The notes beneath the pieces are model-generated. The model did no database searches. It saw nothing but the letters and a program-made list of their open reading frames with translations, and had not been told where the DNA came from. Shown here in pieces: positions 40,125 to 49,339 of a stretch of DNA of 64,000 nt. The stretch is from Acidobacteriota bacterium (lineage in GTDB: Bacteria > Acidobacteriota > Blastocatellia > Pyrinomonadales > Pyrinomonadaceae): assembly GCA_016700175.1 (NCBI GenBank), contig CP065003.1:3854001-3918000 (forward strand), given 5' to 3'. The translations under genes were made by a program, and so were the position numbers. The first letter of the stretch is position 1. Each line of letters starts with the position of its first letter.

Positions 40125-42191
40125 ATGCTAACCGCGATCGCATTTACGGCGGCGGTCTCGCTCGGAGGAGCCGCGCTCACATATCTCTTCGCAAAGGACG
40201 AGGGCCTTTTGTGGCGGCTCTGCGTGGGGAACGTGATCGGGTCGGTGCTGTTCTTTTTTCCCTCGTTCCTTCTATTCAAAACCGGGATCTGCCTTTACGG
40301 CGCAGCTCCCTGGATCCTCCTCGTCTCGCTTCTCTTCGTTTCGCTTCCGCTGCTGCTCCTCCGGCGCAAGGACATTCGCGCCGAGTTCCGGCACGAGAAG
40401 GATCTCGCCAAAGGAAAGGTCCAGGGCGCGACCTTCACGAAGCTTCTGCGGTTCAGCTACTACGCCTTTTTCGGTTTGCTGTTCTTGTTCTTCTTCGCAC
40501 GCGCGATGATCGTCGCCGCGGACGGGATTTACACCGGCGGCTCGCAGAACCTCGGCGATCTTCCATTTCATTTAGGCGCGATCTTCAGTTTCTCCGAGGG
40601 CTGCAACTTCCCGCCGCAAAATCCCTCGTTCGCCGGAGCGACTTTCTCCTATCCCTTCACCGCGGATTTCCTGACCGCGATCCTTGTGGCGGTGGGCGCC
40701 GAGGTTGCGAGCGTGATGTGGGTCCAGAACGTCGTCTGGGCGTTCGCGCTTCTGGTGATCCTCGAGCGCTTTGTTTTCAAGGTCACGGGAGAACGGCTTG
40801 CGGGGAAACTCGCCGCTCCGATCCTGTTCTTCAGCGGAGGTCTCGGGTTCTTATGGTTCTTCGGCGATTACTGGGCGGGCTCGCAGAGCCTCTGGTACAC
40901 GCTATGGAATCTCGGCAAGGATTACACGATCGGGGACGAGTTCCGCTGGGGCAGTTCGCTGGTGACACTGTTTATCACTCAGAGAAGCCTTCTGTTGGGA
41001 ATGCCTCTGGCGCTGATCGTGGCGGGTTTTCTGTGGGGCAAGATCACCACGGAGAGCACAGAGAACACAGAGAAGAGGAAGGGCAGGGGGATGTTTGCGA
41101 CTCCGCTGTTTCCGGCTTTTCTTGTCGGACTTCTGGCGGGGACTCTGCCTTTGGTCCACGCTCATAGCCTGTTCGTGTTGTTTGTGATAAGCGGATTCTG
41201 GTTCTTCTTCAGCCTGGAAAGATGGAGGGAATGGACGGCGTTCGGGATAGGGACGGCGATCGTCGCGGTCCCCGAGCTGTACTGGGTCCTTTCTGGCAGC
41301 GCCTCTCGCACGGGCGAGTTCTTCGCGTGGCATTTCGGTTACCAGGCGGGGGAAACGAACGTGGTCTGGTTCTGGTTGAAGAACACGGGTCTGTTCATCC
41401 CGCTTCTGCTGGCGGCGTTCGTCCTGCTGTTGGCTGGAAGTCGAAACGGTAAGAAGGGCGCTGATCCGGAAGCGGAAGGATCGAAGCGAGGCGGGTCCCA
41501 AAAAGGCGAAGGCTCGATTCGCGATGCGTTCTTCGCCCTCCACAACGGTCGGGCTACTGACACGATTCACGTACTTGCCGTTTTCTATCTCCCGTTCCTG
41601 CTTCTCTTCTTCGTCTCAAATCTCTTCAAACTAGCACCGTGGGAGTGGGACAACATCAAGGTCCTGATCTATTGGTTCGCGGGCTCGATCCCTCTGGTCG
41701 CGCTGGTCTTGTCGGGCTTCTGGAAGAAAGGTTCGGCCTGGAAGGCGCTGGTGGCCGTTTTCTTCGCCGCGCTTGTTTTCTCTGGAGCTCTGGACGTCTG
41801 GAGAACGGCTTCCGGGCAAATACGCAACCGCGTTTTTGACATCCGTGCAGTCGATCTCGCCGAATGGATGCGCTTTTACACTGAACCCGACGCGGTGATC
41901 CTAAACGCTCCGACATACAATTCTGCCGCTGTCCTGAGCGGCCGGATCTCAGTAATGCGATATCCCGGCCATCTCTCGTCGCACGGGATCGATTACTACG
42001 GCCGGGAGGATGAGGTAAAGAAGATCTACGCGGGGGCCCCGGACGCTGACGAGCTTCTCCGGAAATACAACGTGGAATTCATCCTCGTGTCGCCCGCCGA
42101 ACGCGGGATGATGACAGTGAACGAGCAGTACCTCAGCAAGTTCCCGGTCGCCCACGAGGAAGGGGAGTACAGGTTGTACCGCGCGAAGTGA
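40125..42191 (+). CDS. Large multi-helix membrane protein, GT-C glycosyltransferase-like
   Basis: 688 aa from ATG 40125 (MLTAIAF); the frame is open back to 40059. At least ten hydrophobic segments. The extracytoplasmic loop 'GSQNLGDLPFHLGAIFSFSEGCNFPPQNP' has an Asp early after the first helices, as in GT-C enzymes that use polyprenyl-linked sugars. The C-terminal part is a soluble-looking 'PDAVILNAPTYNSAAVLSGRISVMRYPGHLSSHGIDYYGREDEV', common in such proteins. Residues about 309-320 (TTESTENTEKRKG) are encoded by CACAGAGAA repeat words, an in-frame repeat insertion in a loop. The next gene is also a large GT-C-like protein. Confidence 0.75.
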   Translation: MLTAIAFTAAVSLGGAALTYLFAKDEGLLWRLCVGNVIGSVLFFFPSFLLFKTGICLYGAAPWILLVSLLFVSLPLLLLRRKDIRAEFRHEKDLAKGKVQGATFTKLLRFSYYAFFGLLFLFFFARAMIVAADGIYTGGSQNLGDLPFHLGAIFSFSEGCNFPPQNPSFAGATFSYPFTADFLTAILVAVGAEVASVMWVQNVVWAFALLVILERFVFKVTGERLAGKLAAPILFFSGGLGFLWFFGDYWAGSQSLWYTLWNLGKDYTIGDEFRWGSSLVTLFITQRSLLLGMPLALIVAGFLWGKITTESTENTEKRKGRGMFATPLFPAFLVGLLAGTLPLVHAHSLFVLFVISGFWFFFSLERWREWTAFGIGTAIVAVPELYWVLSGSASRTGEFFAWHFGYQAGETNVVWFWLKNTGLFIPLLLAAFVLLLAGSRNGKKGADPEAEGSKRGGSQKGEGSIRDAFFALHNGRATDTIHVLAVFYLPFLLLFFVSNLFKLAPWEWDNIKVLIYWFAGSIPLVALVLSGFWKKGSAWKALVAVFFAALVFSGALDVWRTASGQIRNRVFDIRAVDLAEWMRFYTEPDAVILNAPTYNSAAVLSGRISVMRYPGHLSSHGIDYYGREDEVKKIYAGAPDADELLRKYNVEFILVSPAERGMMTVNEQYLSKFPVAHEEGEYRLYRAK

Positions 42192-42214
42192 AGGAAGACA
42201 GGAGACGGGAGATT

Positions 42215-42617
42215 TGCGGCTTTGCCGCCGGTGTGTGCGGTAAGCCTTTGGCTTACCGGGAGCCGGTCTGAACTACTTCTTGCGGCTTTGCCGCCGGTGT
42301 GTGCGGTAAGCCTCCGGCTTACCGGGAGCCGGCCACATATGACATGCGCGGAGGCTCAGCCTCCGCGCAACAAACAAAAAGAGTGGCCGCCCTGCCGGAA
42401 AGGCAAGCCTTTCCGCACACAGGGGCGGCGAAGCCGCAAGACTTCCCACGCACAAGTGCGCGGGCTAAACGGCACACAGGGGCGGCGAAGCCGCAAGACT
42501 TCCCACGCACAAGTGCGCGGGCTAAACGGCACACAGGGGCGGCAGAGCCGCAAGACTTCCCACGCACAAGTGCGCGGGCTAAACGGCACACAGGGGCGGC
42601 GGAGCCGCATAAGGAAG
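42215..42617. repeat. Palindromic module mosaic plus 57-bp array (three units)
   Basis: GCGGCTTTGCCGCCGG with TGTGCGGTAAGCC...GGCTTACCGGGAG occurs twice (about 42215 and 42281). GCGCGGAGGCTCAGCCTCCG (about 42348) and GGAAAGGCAAGCCTTTCC (42398-42415) follow. Then come 57-bp units at 42447, 42504 and 42561, the same unit as at 33335. The array ends 8-20 bases before the ATG of the Agl23-like gene. No gene is seen in 42192-42624; the frames open through the array are due to its period. Confidence 0.92.
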
Positions 42618-42624
42618 TTCCGAA

Positions 42625-44622
42625 ATGACCGTGACAGAATCAAATACCCCAATTGAACCAGCCGAAGAGAACCGGTCATTCGACGTCCCTTGGATCGTCC
42701 TCAGCCTGCTTGTGACCGCGGTTGCGGCGTTCCTTCGTTTCTACTGGATCGACCTAAAGCCGCTCCATCACGACGAAGGCGTCAACGGACATTTCCTCAC
42801 GAGGCTCTTCCGTGACGGCGTCTACCAGTACGACCCAAGCAACTACCACGGCCCGGACCTCTATTACATCTCGCTTCTTTTCACGAAGCTTTTCGGCCTT
42901 AACACGCACAGCGTGCGCTGGAGCGTGGCCATATTCGGCGTCCTCACGGTCGTGCTCGCGCTGTTCCTGAAACGATGGCTCGGGAGGATCGGAGCGCTTT
43001 CCGGCGCATTGTTCCTGGCGCTTTCGCCGGGGATGGTCTACATCTCCAGGTACTTCATTCACGAGATCCTTTTCGTATTCTTCAGTTTCTCGTTCGTCGT
43101 CGCGATCCTGTATTTCATCGAGCGGAAGAAGGCGGGCGTATTCGCAACGGGCTGGATGGCGCTGATCCTGATGGTCTGTTTCCTTCCCCCGGCGTTGCAG
43201 ATACCCGGATTGCTCGTCGAAGGCGATTCGCTGCAGTGGGCGTTCTCGATCGGGATCTTCGCGATCGAGGCCGTGCTCGTCTTCCTTGTAATGCGGATGC
43301 TGTTGCTTTGGGATAACGGCAGGCCGATCTATCTGTTTCTCGCCTCCGCCTCTTTGATCCTCCTGCTCGCTACAAAAGAAACGGCCTTCATCACGATCGG
43401 CACGATGGTGATCGCGTGGGTCTGCGTTTCGATCTGGCAGAAGCTAACGTCGATTGAAGGGTTCCGGTCGAAACGGACGGGCCTCTTGTGGATCGTGCAG
43501 CTCGGCATTCCGGCGGCCGCAGCGCTTGCGATCGTCTCGTACTTCGAGGAACTCAGCGACGGCTACGGACGGCTGCGGGACTTCTTCGAGTTCTCGAAAA
43601 GCGGCGACCAGACCTGGGTCTTCTACGGGATCGTATTCGTCGCGCTCGCGTCCGCGCTGGCGTGGATAATCTGGCTGACCTCGGAACAATTCGGCCGAAA
43701 GGAAGATGTCGTAGGTGACTTCGATGAGCCTTCGTTCGCGCGGTTCAGGGAGGCGATCGCTTCAAAGCTCGATCTGATCCTGATCTGCGTCGGCTGCGCG
43801 TTCGTGTTCATCTACGTCGGAGTGCTGTTCTTCTCATCGTTCTTCACTTACCCGAGAGGCGTCATTGGAGCATTTGAGGCGTACGCGATCTGGACCAAAA
43901 CCGGCTCGCGGGACCACACCCAGAACGGGACATTCGCCTATCTCCGGTGGATGATGGAAACGGAAGCGCCTATCTTCGCGCTGGCGGCGCTCGGTTCCCT
44001 GATGGCGTGGATCAGGGCCAGGCACGGTGTCGCGCTTTTCACAGGTCTGTGGGCATTCGGCCTTTTCGCGGCGTACACGATCATCCCGTACAAGACGCCC
44101 TGGCTTGCGCTGTCGTTCATCCTCCCGATGTGCATCGTGGCGGGCTACGGTGTCGGAAGGCTACTGAATTCGCGCGAGATACTGAAGAAACTGCTGGGCG
44201 GATTGCTGGGCGCGGTTTCGGTCGTCATTCTCGCGTTTCAGACCTACGATATGAACTTCGTCCGCTACGACGACGACCGGATGCCGTACGTTTACGCGCA
44301 TACGACCCGAGGGTTTGAGGATCTTATGGATCGAGTCAAGCGGATCGCTGAGGCGTCGGGAAGAAGGAAGGACATGAAGGTCGACGTCGTGTCTGGGGAT
44401 TATTGGCCGATGCCCTGGTACCTAAATGATTATCCGAACACCGTCTATCACGGGGCGCTGACCGATTCGAGCGACGCGGAGGTGATCATCGCGGGCAAGA
44501 GCCAGGAAGCAGAGCTCGGCACGAGGTACGGCTCGACGCACGATGTCGTGGGGGAATACCCGCTCCGCCCGGGGGTCGATCTTCTTCTTCTGGTCAGGAA
44601 GGATGTGAAGGCAGGGAGGTGA
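42625..44622 (+). CDS. Flippase-associated protein Agl23-like (TIGR03663) membrane glycosyltransferase
   Basis: 665 aa. 'LKPLHHDEGVNGHFLTRLFRDGVYQYDPSNYHGPDLYYIS' after the first helix is the family signature, with the DE pair used by GT-C enzymes. About 12 helices follow, and a C-terminal soluble region of about 120 residues ('MKVDVVSGDYWPMPWYLNDYPNTVYHG'). Such proteins are linked to transfer of sugars on polyprenol carriers across or at the membrane. The start lies right after a repeat array, so its leader is made of repeat sequence. Confidence 0.88.
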   Translation: MTVTESNTPIEPAEENRSFDVPWIVLSLLVTAVAAFLRFYWIDLKPLHHDEGVNGHFLTRLFRDGVYQYDPSNYHGPDLYYISLLFTKLFGLNTHSVRWSVAIFGVLTVVLALFLKRWLGRIGALSGALFLALSPGMVYISRYFIHEILFVFFSFSFVVAILYFIERKKAGVFATGWMALILMVCFLPPALQIPGLLVEGDSLQWAFSIGIFAIEAVLVFLVMRMLLLWDNGRPIYLFLASASLILLLATKETAFITIGTMVIAWVCVSIWQKLTSIEGFRSKRTGLLWIVQLGIPAAAALAIVSYFEELSDGYGRLRDFFEFSKSGDQTWVFYGIVFVALASALAWIIWLTSEQFGRKEDVVGDFDEPSFARFREAIASKLDLILICVGCAFVFIYVGVLFFSSFFTYPRGVIGAFEAYAIWTKTGSRDHTQNGTFAYLRWMMETEAPIFALAALGSLMAWIRARHGVALFTGLWAFGLFAAYTIIPYKTPWLALSFILPMCIVAGYGVGRLLNSREILKKLLGGLLGAVSVVILAFQTYDMNFVRYDDDRMPYVYAHTTRGFEDLMDRVKRIAEASGRRKDMKVDVVSGDYWPMPWYLNDYPNTVYHGALTDSSDAEVIIAGKSQEAELGTRYGSTHDVVGEYPLRPGVDLLLLVRKDVKAGR

Positions 44623-44687
44623 AATAGAGCGTCGAACGATGCCAGAACGAATTAGGTAAAAGCTTGTGGCGTCTGCGGTTTCCTGAT

Positions 44688-44886
44688 AATAGCCCGGCAG
44701 TTCACTGCCGGGTTCTTGTATGACAGCACGGCGAATTGAATGATTGTGACGCGAGCCCCTTCAGGGGCGACAGATTGCGTTTGTTATCTGCCGTCCCTGA
44801 AGGGACTTTGCATGAAATCCGAGGCTGCGATTGGTCGCCTCGGCGAAAACCCGGCAGTGAACTGCCGGGCTATTATCGGCGAACGT
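44688..44886. repeat. REP-like palindromes left of the Y1 transposase gene
   Basis: CCCGGCAGTTCACTGCCGGG (44693-44712) and CCCGGCAGTGAACTGCCGGG (44850-44869, followed by CTATTATCGGCGAA) are oppositely oriented copies of one palindrome. Between them are AGCCCCTTCAGGGGCGACAG (about 44756) and GTCCCTGAAGGGACTTTG (about 44790), a second inverted pair. No gene is seen in 44623-45020. Confidence 0.88.
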
Positions 44887-45020
44887 GCGCGCCCGGAGCG
44901 TCCCGGGTACATGCCGGAAAGGAGCACTGCGAATCGGTGCGGGTCCTCTTAGATTGATTTCATTGCGCAAACCTCCCAAAAAGAACGCCGGACCATATTC
45001 TAGACTCCCTGCCTGAATCT

Positions 45021-45449
45021 CTAGGCAAGCCCGTTCCTTTCTAAAAAAGCTCTGAACTCTTCATTAAAGCTACGCTTTGAGTGATGCTTCTTCTGATTCT
45101 GAATGTAGTTCCTCGTTCTTTCGAGGTCCCGGACCGAGACTGTGAAAGCCCCGTATCCGGCCTGCCACTCGAATCTACCCGCCGAGCGGAAGTTTTGATT
45201 TATCCAATGAGAGGCATTTCCCTTTATCAGCTGAACTGCTTTTGAGATCGGCATCGTTGGCGGAAGCGAAAGAAGCAGATGAACATGGTCCGGCATCCCT
45301 CCAACAGACAACAATTTCATTTCATTTGCCCGAGCGATCCCGCCAAGATATGGAAATAGCCTTTCTTCCAGGTCTTCAGTGATTATCTTTCGGCGGCGCT
45401 TGGTCGAGAAAACACAGTGGTAGTATGAGGCGACATAAGTGTGAGGCAT
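45021..45449 (-). mobile_element. IS200/IS605-family Y1 (HUH) transposase, C-terminally short
   Basis: 142 aa from ATG 45449 (MPHTYVASYYHCVFSTK). The HUH motif is His55-Val-His57 in 'GGMPDHVHLLLSLP'; the likely catalytic Tyr115 is in 'RNYIQNQKKHH'. These enzymes cut and rejoin single-stranded DNA at hairpins. Many relatives end with a further dozen residues (YDERY-like), missing here, so the protein is slightly truncated or a variant. Palindromes of the REP type occur on both sides (44693, 44850 and 45607), which fits an IS200 or RAYT-like unit. No TnpB gene is present. Confidence 0.9.
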
Positions 45450-45603
45450 GTCGAAACTCCTTGATCCAACACCGGATCTTTGAGGTGGTTGTGAGGTTTG
45501 GGCCGCGGCTTCTCGCGGAGCCCTCAAATGGGGAAGATTATGTCAGAAACATGTGTCAGTGAGCAAGGTTTTGGGCGCTCGGCCTCGTTTCCCTTTCAGA
45601 AAA

Positions 45604-45643
45604 TAGCCCAGCATTTCACTGCCGGGCTATTGTCGGCGAATTT
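45604..45643. repeat. REP-like palindrome right of the transposase gene
   Basis: CCCAGCATTTCACTGCCGGG (45607-45626) followed by CTATTGTCGGCGAATTT closely matches the copy at 44850-44883 in the same orientation. Otherwise 45450-45700 shows no gene. Confidence 0.85.
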
Positions 45644-45700
45644 CAAGTGAGCCAAGTGAATGAGAGGACGGCGAGATTCTCAACACGGCGGCGGAGCCGC

Positions 45701-45768
45701 CGAAGACAGAAAACAGGAGTCAGGAGTCAGAAGACAGAAGTCAGGAGACAGAAGTCGGGAGACAACAG
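45701..45768. repeat. GAAGACAG/GAGTCAG low-complexity words at the 3' end of the HerA-like gene
   Basis: About eight words such as AGTCAGGAGTCAGAAGACAG run up to 2 bases from the stop codon (45771-45773, minus strand). Same family as at 5366-5560. Confidence 0.85.
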
Positions 45769-45770
45769 GC

Positions 45771-47453
45771 CTAGATCTTGATCCCTCCGATCTTTTCCGA
45801 TTTCTTCTTCGAAGACTCCTTCAGATAGATCGCCGATTCCTCTTCGCGTTTTGACTCCTCGTCCGGTGAATGCCAGTGCGCCCATTCTGCCGGCGCGTCG
45901 AAAGTCTCTCCCCCGTGTTTCGTAAGCCGCGGCCTGATCCGGCACATCACAGGGGTGTTCACACCCACTCCCGAGATCACCGCCTGTCCCTTCGTCAGTG
46001 CCGGAAGCTCGGCGAGCATCGCGCGTCCGGCTCCCTCGACCGTCTGAGCTATCGTCTGCTGGTCGATCGGGTTCACGATCCTCATGATGATCTGCGTCAT
46101 GCACTGCGAGAGGACGTCCTGATCGAGCTTTCCGGGCCTCTGCGTGATCAGCCCGACACCGACCCCGAACTTTCTTCCCTCGCTAAGGATCTGTTTCAGG
46201 ATGTTCGTCGATACGACGCTCGCGCCCGCCGGCGCGAACCTGTGAGCCTCCTCAAGAAGCGTGAACACCGGGTAATCAAGTAGGTCCTCGCCGCCCCGGG
46301 CCTCGCCGCGGACGGTCATTACCCGAGCCTTGTTCACGCGCCGGAGCAGCGTCCCGACTATCACCTGCTGTTCGGCCTGCTCGATGTCCGAAAGCTCGAG
46401 AACCGTGCATCGCCCCGGCTTGAAGAGCTCTTGAAGCGGTATGTGTTCGGAATCGTGGAATATCCCTCCGCGCCGGTCGAATCTCGAATCGAGCCGCCAA
46501 ATAAGGCCGTCAATCGACGGCGCGTTCCCCGTGCGGTCTCCGTCGCCCTCATATTTCTGCGCGAGTACCGCATCGCGAAGGTCGAAGTATCCGTAAAGGC
46601 CCTTGCCTTTCTTCGGATCATTTTTGAGTGACCTGAAGGCCTGCGACAGAATGTGCCTCATCAGTTCCGAAGCACCCTCGGGCAAAAGATATTTCACATC
46701 CGCTTCCGTCAGCGATGAGAAACGCACCCGTATCTTGTCGGGATTAAAGATCTTAACCTCCGGCACATATCCGTCGGCGCCCCTGAATCGCTCGTCGCCC
46801 TGAAGCGCCTGCATCGTGTGATACTCGCCGTGCGGATCAACGATCAGGACCGCCGCGCGGTTGTAGGCCTGCATCAGCTCCTCGATCAGCACGCCAGCGG
46901 TGTAGGACTTTCCGGAGCCCGTCGAAGCGAGGATCGCGAGGTGCGTCGATACGACGTCGCGGACCGAAAGCACGACGGGAACTTCGCCCTCGGGGCGCGT
47001 GAGCAGACTCCCGATATGAGCCGAACCGACCTCTCCCGCCGACTTCGGCGAGAGCATCTTCGAAAGCGTTTCAGAGGAAGCGAGGTAGCATCGGTCACCG
47101 GGCTTCGGAGGGATCCTCGGATTTACGAAATCGTTCAGCTTCTCGCTGAAATAACCGATCGTCTCGACTTCGATCTGGTAGATCTCGGGCGTGCCGGCAT
47201 CGAGACCGATCATCGACGCGATCCCGGCCGGTGCCGATTCCGGGTCCGCAAGGAAGGCGTCGGGCAGGCTCCTCACAAGGCTTCTGCCTTTAACGGTCCC
47301 GATTATCCTCCGGCGCTTGTCACCGTCCCGCGCCTCGTAATAGACGAACTCGCCGACGCGGATCTTCGAATCGTCGGTCGTGATGAGCAGGTATTCGTGC
47401 GGAAGTTCTCCGGGGCCCTTTACGGTTCCTATAAGTGCGTCTGGATTTTGCAT
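45771..47453 (-). CDS. HerA-like DNA translocase/helicase ATPase (DUF87 type)
   Basis: 560 aa from ATG 47453 (MQNPDALIG). Residues 1-130 look like the HAS-barrel ('KIRVGEFVYYEARDGDKRRRIIGTV'). Walker A is STGSGKS (about 177-183). Walker B with the HerA phrase is 'VLIVDPHGEYHT' (Asp206). Later come 'LLEEAHRFAP' and 'GLITQRPGKLDQDVLSQC'. HerA hexamers pair with NurA in end resection, or with other effectors in defence; no NurA or SIR2 partner is adjacent. The open frame continues upstream through a 27-bp repeat as (DSTDSTDPI)n to a Met at 47681; a longer form is possible but unlikely. Confidence 0.88.
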   Translation of the reverse strand: MQNPDALIGTVKGPGELPHEYLLITTDDSKIRVGEFVYYEARDGDKRRRIIGTVKGRSLVRSLPDAFLADPESAPAGIASMIGLDAGTPEIYQIEVETIGYFSEKLNDFVNPRIPPKPGDRCYLASSETLSKMLSPKSAGEVGSAHIGSLLTRPEGEVPVVLSVRDVVSTHLAILASTGSGKSYTAGVLIEELMQAYNRAAVLIVDPHGEYHTMQALQGDERFRGADGYVPEVKIFNPDKIRVRFSSLTEADVKYLLPEGASELMRHILSQAFRSLKNDPKKGKGLYGYFDLRDAVLAQKYEGDGDRTGNAPSIDGLIWRLDSRFDRRGGIFHDSEHIPLQELFKPGRCTVLELSDIEQAEQQVIVGTLLRRVNKARVMTVRGEARGGEDLLDYPVFTLLEEAHRFAPAGASVVSTNILKQILSEGRKFGVGVGLITQRPGKLDQDVLSQCMTQIIMRIVNPIDQQTIAQTVEGAGRAMLAELPALTKGQAVISGVGVNTPVMCRIRPRLTKHGGETFDAPAEWAHWHSPDEESKREEESAIYLKESSKKKSEKIGGIKI

Positions 47454-47481
47454 TTCGGGTGGGGGGATTATAACCCGGGAG

Positions 47482-48097
47482 GGCGAGTCTATCGAGTCGG
47501 GCGAGTCTATCGAGTCTGTCGAGTCTGTCGAGTCGGTCGAGTCTATTGGGTCTGTCGAGTCGGTCGAGTCTATTGGGTCTGTCGAGTCGGTCGAGTCTAT
47601 TGGGTCTGTCGAGTCGGTCGAGTCTATTGGGTCTGTCGAGTCTATTGGGTCTGTCGAGTCGGTCGAGTCTAACCGGGACATTTCAGACGTTGGACTTTCG
47701 GGATCAATGCCCCGGAGGGGCTGCGGAGGTTAGCCCGGGGCAAGCCGAAGGCGCAGCCCCGGGAAAGGTCGCTACAATTGCTCAGAGCCGCGTAGCGGCG
47801 ATACGATGTGTCAGTCCCTTCAGTCTGTCGAGTCGGTCGAGTCTATTGAGTCCGTCGAGTCTGACTGAAATATTTCAGACGTTGGACTTTCGGGGCCAAT
47901 GCCCCGGAGGGGCTGCGGAGGTTAGCCCGGGGCAAGCCGAAGGCGCAGCCCCGGGGAAGGTCGCAACAATTACTCAGAGCCGCGTAGCGGCGATACGATG
48001 TGTCAGTCTGTTCAGTCTGTCGAGTCTGACTGGAGCGCGGGCGGCCCGCCCGCATCGAGCGAAGCATAGACAGTCTGTCGAGTCGGTCGAGCCGATC
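47482..48097. repeat. Long 9/27-nt word array and two GC-rich modules upstream of the HerA-like gene
   Basis: 47482-47676 is built of GAGTCGGTCGAGTCTATTGG-like words with a 27-nt higher-order period repeated about five times. More words are at 47820-47870, 48003-48030 and 48070-48095. Two copies of a module (CGTTGGACTTTCGGG, CCCCGGAGGGGCTGCGGAGG, GGCAAGCCGAAGGCGCAGCC, then AGCCGCGTAGCGGCGATACG) are at about 47689-47815 and 47879-48005. No gene is seen in 47454-48100. Confidence 0.9.
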
Positions 48098-48100
48098 AGG

Positions 48101-49030
48101 CTAGCTCGGTTTGCTTTCTGCGTCCCCGGATTCGCCTGTGATCTTTCTCCGGTTCCCGCCGTCCAGATCCGCGACATATATGTCGGAGCGCGGAAATCCC
48201 CCCTCGATCCAGGCGATCCGCTTTCCGTCCGGCGAGATCCTCGCCCAGGAGGTCTTCAGCCAATCGATCCGTTCGATACCTGACCCGTCCGACTTCATCG
48301 TGTAAACGGCACCCTCATCGCCATCCCGGTTGCTGACAAAAATGACCCTCCCGTCCGGGCAATATCCCGGAAAGATGTTGTGGCCGATCCCTTTGGTCAG
48401 AAGCCTGGCGTCCGAGCCGTCGGCCGCGATAGTCCAGATCTGGTCCTTGTCGTCTCCTTTCTCGGAGTAGAAGACGATCCGCTTTCCGTCAGGCGACCAT
48501 TTGGGGTTGTAGTGCGCGATCGAATCGTCTGTCGTCAGCCTTTTCACGTTGTTGCCGTCAGAGTCCATCACGTAAAGCTGGTATTTCTCCGTGTCTCGGG
48601 TCGAAGCGAACACGATACGCTCTCCATCCGGGGAGATCGCCGGCTGCGAGTTTCTCGCATTTCCTCCTGTGAGCCGCTTTGTCCCGCTGCCGTCAGCTTT
48701 GGCCAGATAGACATCCCCGTTCCTGGTCTCAGGATCAGCGCCGCCGTACGCGATCCATTTGCCGTCCGGCGACCAGGAGACGAAGTACTCGTTGAGCTCC
48801 GGAGTTCCGATCACGGTGCGATCCGCTCCGTCGACTCCTGCGATCCAGATGTCGGCGCTCATCTTGCGCTTTCCGTCCACGGTTTCCATCCGCATCCTCG
48901 AGAATGCCAGACGATTGCCGTCAGGAGACCATTCAACATCCTGGAAGAAAACGGCGTCCTGAGCGGCTGCAGATGCGGCAAAGGTGAAGACAAGGGCAAT
49001 TGCGACTGAGATCTTGACCGAAATTTTCAT
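48101..49030 (-). CDS. Periplasmic PD40 (TolB-like) beta-propeller protein
   Basis: 309 aa from ATG 49030, with GGGAGGAG at 9 bases. The signal peptide ends at ...SAAAQ (about residue 24). Six PD40 blades are seen by their 'WSPDGNRLAF', 'WSPDGKWIAY', 'ISPDGERIVF', 'WSPDGKRIVF', 'YCPDGRVIFV' and 'ISPDGKRIAW' phrases. It is thus a small complete propeller, probably a protein-binding module in the periplasm. Partner unknown. Confidence 0.9.
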   Translation of the reverse strand: MKISVKISVAIALVFTFAASAAAQDAVFFQDVEWSPDGNRLAFSRMRMETVDGKRKMSADIWIAGVDGADRTVIGTPELNEYFVSWSPDGKWIAYGGADPETRNGDVYLAKADGSGTKRLTGGNARNSQPAISPDGERIVFASTRDTEKYQLYVMDSDGNNVKRLTTDDSIAHYNPKWSPDGKRIVFYSEKGDDKDQIWTIAADGSDARLLTKGIGHNIFPGYCPDGRVIFVSNRDGDEGAVYTMKSDGSGIERIDWLKTSWARISPDGKRIAWIEGGFPRSDIYVADLDGGNRRKITGESGDAESKPS

Positions 49031-49339
49031 AAGAGACACTCCTCCCGGCAATTCAAGCGCCGGAACAACGCCACCATATCAAACCGCCCGGATCCCGTAT
49101 ATAACGTTCGAAAGGTCAGGTTGAACGATTCTGGTCTGGACAGGCCCCGGTATCGGTTCGCTCATCTGCCAGTCAGCCAAACAGAAGGGGCAGAGTGTAT
49201 CGACCTATTTCGATCGCAGCTTTGGTAGCGGAACGGGGAGCGGGCGGGGACGCCCGCGGTCCAGGCTCGTCGCCGGTCCGCAGTTCATTTTTCTTCCTCT
49301 TTCCGCTAAAGTCTAGATATCGACCCCCCATCCGAAAGA

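Noticed and set aside
44880..44960. Possible cobalamin-type riboswitch fragment (GCCGGAAAGGAGCACTGCG-like text)
   Set aside because: Only a loose likeness to box elements, no downstream cobalamin gene on that strand, and the stretch lies within the REP region.
46818..47672. Plus-strand frame ending in Val-Tyr-Arg-Val-type repeats
   Set aside because: Shadow of the HerA-like gene continuing into the 27-bp repeat.
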